Shown here: positions 27,525 through 35,932 of the stretch, in pieces
Layout: the number at the start of each line of letters is the position of its first letter
Numbering within the stretch: the stretch's first letter is position 1
DNA from: Lysobacter enzymogenes
Lineage (GTDB): Bacteria; Pseudomonadota; Gammaproteobacteria; Xanthomonadales; Xanthomonadaceae
Length of the DNA: 64,000 bases
Direction of reading: 5' to 3'
NCBI RefSeq assembly: GCF_900106525.1
Contig: NZ_FNOG01000014.1
Coordinates: 1-64,000 of the forward strand
Notes under the pieces: model-generated
What the model was told of the DNA's origin: nothing
Database searches by the model: none
Seen by the model: only the letters and a program-made list of their open reading frames with translations
Position numbers and translations under genes: made by a program

Positions 27525-27845
27525 GTTCCGGCGAAAGCCGGAATTCACTCGTTGTTGCTGTTGCTGTTGCTGTCGCTGTTGCTATTGCCGTTGCTCCTCG
27601 CTCCCCCCGCCGCCCCGAACCCGCCACAGGCAAATAGAGACCCGAAGGGCGGCGCGCAGGACGCGCGCCGTGCGCCACCCAGGCCAGGGATGGCCTGTGT
27701 GGCGCATCCCCGCGCAAGCGCCGAACCCTAGTGGCTCTTGATTCGAAAACAGGAAAAGCGCCTTTCTTTGGTTACTTTCTTTGGCAAGACAAAGAAAGTG
27801 ACCCGGCCGCTTGCGGACGGAAGCTCTTGATGTCCGCTTGTCGTC
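27525..27845 (-). repeat. Composite repeat R4, copy d, with hexanucleotide tract
   Basis: A degenerate REP palindrome at about 27525-27543 borders a (TTGCTG)n tract (about 27549-27597), followed by a full minus-orientation R4 element to about 27845. It pairs with the plus-orientation copy at 28140, enclosing two R1 hairpins. Confidence 0.8.
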
Positions 27846-27894
27846 AGGCGCAGCCCACAAGCGTAGGTGAGGTTCGTCGCAAGCTCATTGGCGC

Positions 27895-28095
27895 GGTCGC
27901 GACTTGCGTCGCTCCTACAGGGAGATACGAAACTCGCCGGAGACCCTGTAGGAGCGACGCAAGTCGCGACCGCGAAAGCGCGGTTATTGCGCAGGTTTCG
28001 TCGTAGTTGCGTTGGCGTGGTCGCGGCTCGCGCCGCTCCTACAGTCGGATACGAAACTGGCCGAAGCCCCTGTAGGAGCGACGCAAGTCGCGACC
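27895..28095. repeat. Two R1 inverted repeats in tandem
   Basis: Paired palindromes lie at 27895-27971 and 28019-28095, each made of facing GTAGGAGCG...CGCGACC arms. They occupy the centre between the inverted R4 copies d and e, the same arrangement as at 1-830. Confidence 0.8.
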
Positions 28096-28139
28096 GCGCC
28101 AACCCACCTACGACAAACTCCGCCTAAGTTCGTTGGTTA

Positions 28140-28460
28140 CACCTGGCGACAAGCGCAAGATCAACAGCTTCCGTCCGCAAGCGGCCGGGTCACTTTCTTT
28201 GTCCAAAGCAACAAAGAAAGTAACCAAAGAAAGTGCTTTTCCCTGTTTCGAGTCAAAAGCCACTAGGGGGCGGTGCTTGCGCAGGGATGCGCCACACAGG
28301 CCATCCCTGGCCTGGGTGGCGCACGGCGCGCGTCCTGCGCGCCGCCCTTCGGGTCTCTATTTGCCTGTGGCGAGTTCGGGGCGGCGGGGGGAGCCAGGAG
28401 CAGGGGCAACAGCAAGGACCACGGCAAGATCGATGTGGGTTCCGGCTTTCGCTGTAATGA
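28140..28460 (+). repeat. Composite repeat R4, copy e
   Basis: Plus-orientation copy. Its hairpin loop differs (a GTCCAAAGCAA variant replacing GTCTTGCCAA), giving an imperfect stem, and its terminal tract is a degenerate (CAGGGGCAACAG)-type run. A decayed REP palindrome (TTCCGGCTTTCGCTGTAAT) closes it at about 28440-28458. Confidence 0.75.
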
Positions 28461-28526
28461 CGGTCTTGGGTTCTTCGTGACTTGCGTAATTCCACGCTTC
28501 AACCGGGTTTGCGGCCCCTCCGGCCT

Positions 28527-29486
28527 TCAAACCCACCAGTACCGAATCAGGTGGAAAAACACCGGCGCCGCGAAGCACACCGAATCCAACCGGTCGAGCA
28601 CGCCGCCGTGGCCTTCGATCATGTGGCCCCAGTCCTTGATCCCGCGATCGCGCTTGATCGCCGACATCACCAACCCGCCGTAGAAGCCCATCAGGTTGAT
28701 CACCAGCGCCAGCCCCGCCGCCTGCCACGGCGTGAACGGCGTGATCCACCACAGCGCCGCACCCAGCGCGGTGGCCGAGGCGACGCCGCCGACGAAACCT
28801 TCGACCGTCTTCGACGGCGACAGCCGCGGCGCGATCAGGCGCTTGCCGCACAACTTGCCCCAGATGTACTGCAGCACGTCCGAGGACTGCACCACGATCA
28901 CCAGGAACGCCACCAGCAACAGGTTGCGGCCCTCGTAGCCGGGAATCTTGAGGTTGATCAGCGCCGGCACGTGCGAGATGCAGAACACGCAGATCATCAG
29001 GCCCCACTGCACCTTGGCCGTGCGCTCCAGATAGCGCGTGGTGTCCTCGCCGACGGCGGACAGGATCGGCAGCAGCAGGAAGGCGTAGACCGGGATCAGC
29101 AACGTGTACAGCCCGTACCAGTCGGTGTAGACCAGCCAGTACTGCAGCGGCAGCGCCAGGTAGAACGCGGCCAGCAGCGCGTAGTAGTCGCTGCGCCGGG
29201 TCGGGGCGAGGGTGATGAACTCGCGCAGCGCGAACAGCGAGACCAGGGCGAACAGCACGATCATGCCGACCCGGCCGAGGGCGAAGGCCACGCCGACCAG
29301 CAGCACCATCACCCACCAGGCGCGGATGCGCGCGACCAGGTTGGCGATCACCGCGCTGGGCCGCTCGCGCGTGCGCCAGCGCAGCCACTCGGAAATCAGC
29401 GTCGCCAGCAGCAGCACCGCGGCGACGCCGGCGAACAGCAGCACCGGATGCGACTGCGCGCGCACGAACTCGATCCATCGATCCAT
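28527..29486 (-). CDS. CdsA-like phosphatidate cytidylyltransferase, last gene of the lipid operon
   Basis: 319 residues from the ATG at 29486, which shares a base with the stop of the acyltransferase gene (TGATG). CdsA enzymes make CDP-diacylglycerol from phosphatidate and CTP. About eight membrane helices precede the C-terminal CTP_transf_1 signature: QSSDVLQYIWGKLCGKRLIAPRLSPSKTVEGFVGG and later GFYGGLVMSAIKRDRGIKDWGHMIEGHGGVLDRLDSVCFAAPVFFHLIRYW. Placement at the end of an operon with two CDP-alcohol transferases suggests it feeds them. The housekeeping cdsA is expected elsewhere, beside uppS/dxr. Confidence 0.9.
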   Translation of the reverse strand: MDRWIEFVRAQSHPVLLFAGVAAVLLLATLISEWLRWRTRERPSAVIANLVARIRAWWVMVLLVGVAFALGRVGMIVLFALVSLFALREFITLAPTRRSDYYALLAAFYLALPLQYWLVYTDWYGLYTLLIPVYAFLLLPILSAVGEDTTRYLERTAKVQWGLMICVFCISHVPALINLKIPGYEGRNLLLVAFLVIVVQSSDVLQYIWGKLCGKRLIAPRLSPSKTVEGFVGGVASATALGAALWWITPFTPWQAAGLALVINLMGFYGGLVMSAIKRDRGIKDWGHMIEGHGGVLDRLDSVCFAAPVFFHLIRYWWV

Positions 29487-30130
29487 CAGGCCCGGCCTCC
29501 GCCGTTGTCGCTTCCCGCATGTTCCGACAGCGCCAGCAGCGCGCGCTGCGCGCGCGCCAGGAACGCGTCCTTGTCCTCGTCCGCGCCCAGACGCAGGGTG
29601 TCGCCGAAGGTCGCCGTGCACAGCAGCGGCAACGGCAGGATCTTGCCCTTGGGCATGACCCGGGCGAGGTTGTCGATCCACACCGGCACGAATTCCAGCT
29701 CCGGCCGTCGCCGCGCCAGGTGGTACAAGCCGCTCTTGAACGGCAGCAGCGGCTCCTCGCTCTGGTTGCGCGTGCCCTCGGGGAACAGGATCAGCGAACT
29801 GCCGTCGTCCACCGCCTCGCACAGCACTTCGATCGGGTCGTACTTGCGCGACAGCGGCTCGCGCTCGATCAGCACGCCGTTGAACACCTCGCGGATCAGA
29901 TAGCGGCGCAGCGCGTCGCGCTGCCAGTAGTCGGCGCCGGCCACCGGCCGCACCTGCCGGCGCAGCGACGGCGGCAGCGCCGACCAGATCATGACGAAAT
30001 CGCCGTGGCTGACGTGGTTGCCGTAGTAGACGCGGTGCTCGGACGAAGGCGAGCAGCGCCACAACGCGCGCGCACCGGTCAGCAGGCGGATCGCCGAGCT
30101 GAAGCCGGCAGCGAGCAGATTCGAAATCAT
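29486..30130 (-). CDS. PlsC-like lysophospholipid acyltransferase
   Basis: 214 residues from the ATG at 30130, which overlaps the previous stop (ATGA). It has the acyltransferase motifs NHVSHGDF (HxxxxD) and the glycerol-phosphate-binding LFPEGTRNQSEEPLLPFKSGLYHLA. Such enzymes acylate lysophosphatidate or related lyso-lipids. The family usually has an N-terminal membrane helix; here only a weak hydrophobic N-terminus (MISNLLAAGFSSAIRLLTG) is visible, suggesting peripheral membrane association. Confidence 0.88.
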   Translation of the reverse strand: MISNLLAAGFSSAIRLLTGARALWRCSPSSEHRVYYGNHVSHGDFVMIWSALPPSLRRQVRPVAGADYWQRDALRRYLIREVFNGVLIEREPLSRKYDPIEVLCEAVDDGSSLILFPEGTRNQSEEPLLPFKSGLYHLARRRPELEFVPVWIDNLARVMPKGKILPLPLLCTATFGDTLRLGADEDKDAFLARAQRALLALSEHAGSDNGGGRA

Positions 30131-30789
30131 CGGGACTCCAGTTCGCGCACGATCGCGCGCAAGCGCAAGGCGATGGTCAGCGCCGCGCCGGCGGCGACCA
30201 GCGCCAGCGTCGCCAGCAACAACCACGCCACCACCGACACGGGCGCCAGCGCCAGGCCTGCGGCCGCCAGCAGCGCCGCCCAGGCCATCGCCAGCATGCG
30301 CGTGCGCTTGGGCATCGGCCCCTCGCCGTGCTCGCGCAGGCCGCAGGCCAGGCCGAGCACGCGCACATAGGCCGTGCCCACCGCCAGCAGCGAGGCGGCC
30401 CAGCCCAGGTCCGAGGCCCACGGCACCCACGCCGCCAGGCCGTAGCCGACGCCGAGAAACACCAGCGCGTCGGCGAGCCGGTCGGGCGCGTCGCTGTAGA
30501 CCTCGCCGGCCTTGCCGACCATGCCGCCGCGGCGCGCCATCAGGCCGTCGAGGCGATTGCAGACGATGCGTCCGGCCAGGCACAGCGCCGCGAACAGCAA
30601 CAACGCCACGCCGTAATGCGGCGGATCGCGCAGGGCGAAGAAGAACGCCGCGCCAGCCAGCGCCGACAGGCCGACCGCGAACAGCGACAAACCGTTCGGC
30701 GTGGCACCGCGCGCGCGCAGCCATGCGGCCAGTGCGAGCCGGCGCTCATAGCGCGCGGCGCGGCGGGGAGAAACTTGGGGATCGCTCAT
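30127..30789 (-). CDS. CDP-alcohol phosphatidyltransferase family protein, paralogue 2
   Basis: 220 residues; start at 30789. These membrane enzymes join CDP-diacylglycerol (or CDP-alcohol) to an alcohol. Motif region: CNRLDGLMARRGGMVGKAGEVYSDAPDRLADAL. Compared with the usual D..DG..AR(8)G...D...D, the first Asp is Asn and the third is Ser, while the DG, AR and last Asp remain. Five to six hydrophobic segments follow. The operon's other paralogue (35929-36600) shows the same kind of substitution, so this looks like a defined subfamily and not decay. Confidence 0.85.
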   Translation of the reverse strand: MSDPQVSPRRAARYERRLALAAWLRARGATPNGLSLFAVGLSALAGAAFFFALRDPPHYGVALLLFAALCLAGRIVCNRLDGLMARRGGMVGKAGEVYSDAPDRLADALVFLGVGYGLAAWVPWASDLGWAASLLAVGTAYVRVLGLACGLREHGEGPMPKRTRMLAMAWAALLAAAGLALAPVSVVAWLLLATLALVAAGAALTIALRLRAIVRELESR

Positions 30790-30802
30790 CGTGGCACTCC
30801 GT

Positions 30803-32293
30803 TCAACCGCCGCCGCAACCGCCGCAGCCACCACCGCCGCCACCGCCGCAACCACCTCCGCCGCCACCGCTGCAGCTGCCGCTGCTGCCGGAACCGCTGT
30901 CGCCGCCGCTGGAACCCGGCGGCGTGCGCAGGATGTGATAGTCGGCGAAACCGCTGCCGTACAGACCGACCGTGCCCGACAGCGCGACATACACCGCCGG
31001 CTCGCCCGGCGTCGCCCGCCCGCTGGCGTCGTACAGCGCCCATTCGCCGGCGCGGGTGCGCCGCTGCTGGCGCAGCAACCGCGCCAGCGCGATCAGCGCG
31101 GTGAGCGCGACCAGCACGACCAGAAAGCCGACCGGCCGCTCGCGCGCGAGGCCGACGAAGATTTTGGCCGTTCCCAGCCCCGCCAGCGCCAGCAGCGGCG
31201 CGCTGCCGAGCCAGCGCAGGCGCACGTCGGCAGCGTGGCTGAGCCACCAGCCCTTGCGCCGCAGCTGCGCGCCGATCGGCTCGTACACCCGCACCAGCGC
31301 CGCCAGCGTGCGCGACAGGCTCTGCTCGCGCTCGGCCACCGCAGCCGCGTCGCGTACCGGCCGCGGCATCTGCGCCGCCTGCGCCTGCAGGCGCGCGGCG
31401 TCGATGCGCAGCCAGACCCGGTCGAGACGTCCGGCCGCCTGCAGCGGCGCGCCGCTGTAGTCCAGCCCGAGCACGTCGCGATGCATCAGCTCGACCAGGG
31501 CCGCGTCGGCGGCGCGTTCCGCCCCGCCGGCGAGGTAGGCCAGTTCGACCGAGTCCTCGACCTGGGCGGAGTTGCGCTGGTTCGGCCCACGCAGCGCGCG
31601 CTTGATCGCAGTGCCGACCAGATACGCCCACGGCAGCGCCGCCAGGTACAGGATCAGGAAGCCGCCGCCGTAGAAATCCAGCGGATTCGGCGTGCCTTGC
31701 GCGCGCACGCAGGTCAGGTAGATCAGCGCCAGCGCGCCGCTGGCCAGCGACACCGCCAAGTAACCGCCGCGCGGCTCCGATTGCCAGGGCGACAGCAGGC
31801 GCTGGCCCGCGCCAGCGCGCGCGGCCGGCGCTTTCGGCGCCGGCGGCGGCAGCGGCGGCGGCCACAGCAGCGGCGGCGGCTCGTCGAAAAAGCCCTGGTA
31901 GCTGGCGAGGGTCTGCCGGTACTGCGCCTGGTGGCGCGCGTCTTCGGCCTGCCCGCCCAGCGAGGGCGTGTGGTGCAGTTCGCGGCGCAGCACTTGCGGG
32001 CAGAAGCGCCCCCAGTAGTCGCGGGTGTCGGTGAGGTGGGCGTGCCAGACCTTGTCGATGCGCACGCTCGGGGTGACCGGATGGTCGGCGGCGACGGCGA
32101 GGAAGCAGAAACGCCGGTATTCCTCCAGCGCCGCCTCGGCGCCGGCGCGGTCGCAGCCCAGCGCATGCGCGACGCGGTCGAGGAAGGCCTCGGCCTCGTC
32201 GCCGCCGAAGCGGTACTCGCGCAGGCGCTGCCACAGCGCGCGCCGCTGCGCAGTCCATTCGACGTCGTGCTGCGCTTGGTCCGTTTCGTTCAT
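30803..32293 (-). CDS. TIGR04222-type membrane protein with glycine/cysteine tail
   Basis: 496 residues from the ATG at 32293. The N-terminal helical domain includes VRIDKVWHAHLTDTRDYWGRFCPQVLRRELHHTP, a WHxHL motif also seen in glycine-rich-domain proteins. A Pro-rich linker leads to two membrane helices (YLAVSLASGALALIYLTCV, FLILYLAALPWAYLVG). A cytosolic section with an HTH-like helical core (VEDSVELAYLAGGAERAADAALVELMHRDVL) is typical of TIGR04222, and a further helix pair follows. The C-terminus is almost pure Gly with regularly placed Cys (CSGGGGGGCGG...). Function is unknown. It is 12 bases upstream of the transferase gene in the lipid operon. Confidence 0.8.
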   Translation of the reverse strand: MNETDQAQHDVEWTAQRRALWQRLREYRFGGDEAEAFLDRVAHALGCDRAGAEAALEEYRRFCFLAVAADHPVTPSVRIDKVWHAHLTDTRDYWGRFCPQVLRRELHHTPSLGGQAEDARHQAQYRQTLASYQGFFDEPPPLLWPPPLPPPAPKAPAARAGAGQRLLSPWQSEPRGGYLAVSLASGALALIYLTCVRAQGTPNPLDFYGGGFLILYLAALPWAYLVGTAIKRALRGPNQRNSAQVEDSVELAYLAGGAERAADAALVELMHRDVLGLDYSGAPLQAAGRLDRVWLRIDAARLQAQAAQMPRPVRDAAAVAEREQSLSRTLAALVRVYEPIGAQLRRKGWWLSHAADVRLRWLGSAPLLALAGLGTAKIFVGLARERPVGFLVVLVALTALIALARLLRQQRRTRAGEWALYDASGRATPGEPAVYVALSGTVGLYGSGFADYHILRTPPGSSGGDSGSGSSGSCSGGGGGGCGGGGGGGCGGCGGG

Positions 32294-32331
32294 GGCCTGG
32301 TCCTTCGGGCGTGCTGCACAGCGCGCGGAAA

Positions 32332-32787
32332 CTACGCGCTCCCCAGCGCGGCCAGCAACGCCGCGCTCTGCAGGATCACCAAACCGGCCTGTTTGCGCAA
32401 CAGACCGCGCGCGCCGCGCCAACGCTCGGGCCAGCCGCGGGTCGCCGCAGCCGGCTTGCGCAGGCCGAGCGTGGCCAGCGCGGCGTCGAGCCGGGCGGCG
32501 CCGCCGTCCGCATCGGCCTGCGCGTGCGCGGCCAGCGCCTGCAGCAGGCGCGCATCGAAATCCACACGCACGGCGTAGTAAAGCTGCAGCAACCCGGCCG
32601 CCGCCGCGAACCACAGCGCCGGGCGCCAGCCGCTCAGGCCAGCCGCCTCGAACAGGCCCAGCCAGGCCAGCGCCGTCAGCACCAGCGAGGCCGCGCACAA
32701 GGTCCGGCCCTGCGCCAGCAAGGCCGCCATCGCGCGCAATTCGAACGCGCCGAACCCGGCGACGGGCGGCAGGCCGGGCGCGCTCAT
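32332..32787 (-). CDS. Small membrane protein of the lipid operon
   Basis: 151 residues. Two hydrophobic helices in the first half (LCAASLVLTALAWLGLFEAAGL, ALWFAAAAGLLQLYYAVRVD) are followed by a soluble Ala-rich helical section and a short hydrophobic end (LVILQSAALLAALGSA). No family recognised. Its start overlaps the stop of the PAP2-phosphatase gene (ATGA), so it is translated with it. Confidence 0.7.
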   Translation of the reverse strand: MSAPGLPPVAGFGAFELRAMAALLAQGRTLCAASLVLTALAWLGLFEAAGLSGWRPALWFAAAAGLLQLYYAVRVDFDARLLQALAAHAQADADGGAARLDAALATLGLRKPAAATRGWPERWRGARGLLRKQAGLVILQSAALLAALGSA

Positions 32788-34145
32788 GCGCGCTGCGTTC
32801 CGAGCCCGTGCGCCGCCGGCGCGGGCGCCGCGCTCAACGCCTGCAGCGCGCGCAGGTGCGGCGCGCGCAACACCACGGCCGGACGCGCACGGCGCAGCAT
32901 CGCCACCGCCTCGTCCACGCTCGCCGCGCGGCCGCTGCGCAGCAGCCATGCGGCCACCGCCGCGGCGCTGCGCGAATAGCCCAGGGCGCAGCACACCAAC
33001 AGCTCGCCGCGCCCCTGCCGCTGCGCGATCGCCTCGGCCGCCTCGCTGAGCTGCTGCGGCGTCGGCGCGACCAGATCGAGCATCGGCCGCACCGCATCGT
33101 CCGCGCGCGCATCGGCCAGCGACAACTCGGCGCTGACGTCCACCACCGCGGCGAAGCGCTCGCGCTCGCCGCGGCCGGGAATGCGGCCGAGCCAGACCCC
33201 GTCGGCGATCGCCACCGGCTGCGGCGCGCGCCGCGTCCACAGCCGCGAATTGATCCAGGCTGCGAGCAGGTACGGCGCGAACAGCCAGCATGCGGCCACG
33301 CTCAGGCGGCCGTCGTCGCGCTTCTGGAAGCCGGCCGGCCCGAGCAGCGCGTAGTTCAGCGCGACCAGCGCCAGCGACGACGCCGGCCACCACAGCCACA
33401 GCGCCCAGCCACCGAGCGCGCCCGCACTCAGCGCCGCGGCCGCCCACGCGCACAACGCCGCGCCGCCCAGGTACAGCGCCGCCAGCGTCCAGCGCTTGGA
33501 ATCGCGCGCCAACGCCGCATCGCGCCACGGCGCGCGGATGCGCTCGGGCCACAGCCACACGCACAGCCAACCGGCCAGCAAGCCGGTCGGAACATCGATG
33601 AAGTGATGCTGGAACGTCGTCAGCACCGACACCCCGATCAGCGCGAACCAGCCGTGCAGCAGCCAGCGCCACGCCCCGCTCAAGTGATGGGCGAAGCGCA
33701 CCCACAGTACGATCAGCAGCACGATGTGCAGCGACGGCGCCTGGTTGTAGGGTTTGTCGAAGCCCAGCAGCACGTCGAACAACCAGCCGAACACGCCGTC
33801 GCTGTCCGGCCGCACGAAGCTGTAGCGCAGCGGCCACAGCAGGAAGCAGCTCACCGCGACCACCTGCGCGGTCAACAGGCGCAGCGCCTGGGTGTCGAGC
33901 TCGCGGCGGTCGCGGCAGACGAACAGCGAGATGCCGTAGAACAGGTCGATCGACCAGTACGGCACGATGGTCCAGGCCCAGAACGGAATCGCCCGCTCCC
34001 AGGCGAAGGCCAGGCTCGGCACGTCCGCGCGCGCGGCCGCGACCGAGTTGGCGTAGCCGTAGCTGGCGAAGAACAGCGGCCCCAGCAGCAACAGCCACAG
34101 CGCCGCGCGCCCCCACGGGCGCCGCGCCCTGCCGGCGGCGGTCAT
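32784..34145 (-). CDS. PAP2 phosphatase-dual-specificity phosphatase fusion
   Basis: 453 residues from the ATG at 34145, in ATGA overlap with the preceding stop. The N-terminal PAP2/AUR1-like membrane part (about 1-240) has YNQAPSLHIVLLIVLWV and HHFIDVPTGLLAGWL, the histidine-bearing motifs of lipid phosphatases and inositol-phosphotransferases. The C-terminal cytosolic domain (about 320-453) has the cysteine phosphatase loop LVCCALGYSRSAAAVAAWLL (C-x5-R). The residue before the catalytic cysteine is Cys where His is usual. It likely dephosphorylates a lipid phosphate or transfers a phospho-headgroup. The second domain could act on a phosphorylated inositol- or glycerol-type headgroup. Confidence 0.87.
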   Translation of the reverse strand: MTAAGRARRPWGRAALWLLLLGPLFFASYGYANSVAAARADVPSLAFAWERAIPFWAWTIVPYWSIDLFYGISLFVCRDRRELDTQALRLLTAQVVAVSCFLLWPLRYSFVRPDSDGVFGWLFDVLLGFDKPYNQAPSLHIVLLIVLWVRFAHHLSGAWRWLLHGWFALIGVSVLTTFQHHFIDVPTGLLAGWLCVWLWPERIRAPWRDAALARDSKRWTLAALYLGGAALCAWAAAALSAGALGGWALWLWWPASSLALVALNYALLGPAGFQKRDDGRLSVAACWLFAPYLLAAWINSRLWTRRAPQPVAIADGVWLGRIPGRGERERFAAVVDVSAELSLADARADDAVRPMLDLVAPTPQQLSEAAEAIAQRQGRGELLVCCALGYSRSAAAVAAWLLRSGRAASVDEAVAMLRRARPAVVLRAPHLRALQALSAAPAPAAHGLGTQRA

Positions 34146-35932
34146 TGCGCGACCCGCTGCGCCATCGACACGGTGAAGATGCCCCAGCGGTCGATGCGCT
34201 GGTCGACCTTGACGAAGCCGGCCGCGCGCACCAGCTCGTCCATCTCCTGCTGGCTGCGCCGGCGCATCACCCAGGCCGCGCCGCCGCGGTGGCTGGTCAG
34301 CGCGCGGGCGATGAATTCCAGCTGCGGATGCCAGGGCTGGCCGGTGTAGACCAGGAACCCGCCCGGCGGCACCGCCGCGGCCAAGCCGTCGAGCGAGCGC
34401 CGCACCTGATCGTTGTCGGGGAACAGTTCGTACAGGCCCGAGACCACCGCCAGGGTCGGCTTCGGGTCCAGCGCCGCCAGCGCGTTGCGGTCGAACGCAT
34501 CGCCCTGGTCGAAGCGGGCGATCGCGCCGGCCTGCAGTTCTTCGATCAGGGCGCGGCCCTTGTCGACGTTGAGCGGGCTGTAGTCGCGCAAACGCACGCT
34601 GTCGGCGTGCGCGCCCTCGCCGGCCAGCGCTTCCAGCGCGTAGCGGCCGTGGCCGGCGGCGATGTCGACCGCGTGCACCGGCAACCCGGCCTCGCGCAGC
34701 CGGCGCATCGCCTCGCGCAGCAGCTCGTGCAGATGCAGGCGGCGCACGCGGATGCCGCGCCAGCCGATGGCTTCGAGATAATTGCGGTCGACCATGCGCC
34801 CGAGCGGGCCGCCGCCGCGGGCCTCGTTGCGATACACGTAATCCAGGCTGCTGCCCGAATCGAAGCCGGTGTCCAGGCCCAGGCGGATGCCTTCGGACAT
34901 CGTGCCGCCGAAGCGCAAACCTGCGCGCACGAAGCGCCAGTGCAGATCCGCCAGCGACCAGCGCTGCGGCGGCCACGCCAGCTTTTCCGACTCCTCGAAG
35001 CTCGGCCCGCGCTTGTGCGCCTGGCTGAGGTCGGCGCGGCTCAGCGGTTCGGCGAAACGCGCCTGCACGAACGCGCGGATGCGGTTGACCGCGGCGACGC
35101 GGCCCTTCTCGCCGAGGGTGTCGTGGAAGAAATCCGCCAGCAGGTGGCGTTCCTTGATCGCGCTGCCCAGGCGCTCGTAGAACCGGTCCTGCGGGCCGCG
35201 GTGGACGACGAAATCGGCGCCGGAGACCAACAGCTGCGTCGGCACCGTAATCGCCTGCGCATCGGCGACGATGCGGTCGGCCGCCTCGTACAAGCCCAGC
35301 AGCACCCGCACCGAAATCGGCCGCGCGATCAGCGGGTCGGTGCGATAGCTGCGCACGCGCTCTTCGTCGTGGGTCAGCCATTGCGGCTTGACGTAGCTGT
35401 TGACGAAGAAATTGCCGCGCAGCTTCTGCATCAGCGCCAGGCCCGGCCGCGCCAGCGGCACGTACAGCTTGACCTTGAACGCCGGCGAGGCCAGCACCAG
35501 CGCGCGCAGGCGCGGGGCGTAATCGTGGACCCAGGTCGCCGCGACCACGGCGCCGACGCTTTGCGCGATGAGCGCGATGTTTTCGACCTCCACGCCGTGC
35601 TTGTCGCGGATGTGCGCGATGAAGCGGTCGAGATCGCGCACCAGCGCTTCGAACCCGGGCGCGTCGCCGCGCTCGCCGGGCGAGCGGCCGTTGCCGCGCG
35701 CGTCCCAGGCGAAGAAATCGCAGTCTTCCAGGCCCAGCTCCGGCACCAGATGCTCGACCCGGCCCGAATGCTCGTGGCCGCGATGCAGCAGCACCACCGC
35801 CTTGCGCGCGCCGACGCTGGCCTGGCTGGCCGGCCAATGCCGGTAGAACAGCTCGGCGCCGTCGAAGCTGGCGAACCAGCGCTCTTCGGCCGCGCGCGCG
35901 CCGCCGGACTTGACCACGACTTCCTCGTTCAT
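34142..35932 (-). CDS. Bifunctional alpha/beta-hydrolase and SAM-dependent methyltransferase
   Basis: 596 residues. The N-terminal serine hydrolase (about 20-310) has VVLLHRGHEHSGR, DARGNGRSPGERG, and the elbow IAQSVGAVVAATW (AQSVG; first Gly replaced by Ala). It resembles monoacylglycerol lipases. The C-terminal class I methyltransferase (about 380-596) has VDIAAGHGRYALEAL, SPLNVDKGRALIEEL and VSGLYELFPDNDQVRRSL. One polypeptide could deacylate a lipid and methylate a headgroup or fatty acid. The start overlaps the stop of the first CDP-alcohol transferase gene by four bases, so it is tightly coupled in the operon. Confidence 0.87.
   Translation of the reverse strand: MNEEVVVKSGGARAAEERWFASFDGAELFYRHWPASQASVGARKAVVLLHRGHEHSGRVEHLVPELGLEDCDFFAWDARGNGRSPGERGDAPGFEALVRDLDRFIAHIRDKHGVEVENIALIAQSVGAVVAATWVHDYAPRLRALVLASPAFKVKLYVPLARPGLALMQKLRGNFFVNSYVKPQWLTHDEERVRSYRTDPLIARPISVRVLLGLYEAADRIVADAQAITVPTQLLVSGADFVVHRGPQDRFYERLGSAIKERHLLADFFHDTLGEKGRVAAVNRIRAFVQARFAEPLSRADLSQAHKRGPSFEESEKLAWPPQRWSLADLHWRFVRAGLRFGGTMSEGIRLGLDTGFDSGSSLDYVYRNEARGGGPLGRMVDRNYLEAIGWRGIRVRRLHLHELLREAMRRLREAGLPVHAVDIAAGHGRYALEALAGEGAHADSVRLRDYSPLNVDKGRALIEELQAGAIARFDQGDAFDRNALAALDPKPTLAVVSGLYELFPDNDQVRRSLDGLAAAVPPGGFLVYTGQPWHPQLEFIARALTSHRGGAAWVMRRRSQQEMDELVRAAGFVKVDQRIDRWGIFTVSMAQRVAQ

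Noticed and set aside
28527-30062. Long frame joining the acyltransferase region to CdsA
   Set aside because: The upstream part is an alternate frame of the PlsC-like gene. The CdsA start at 29486 sits in a TGATG junction and gives the normal family length.
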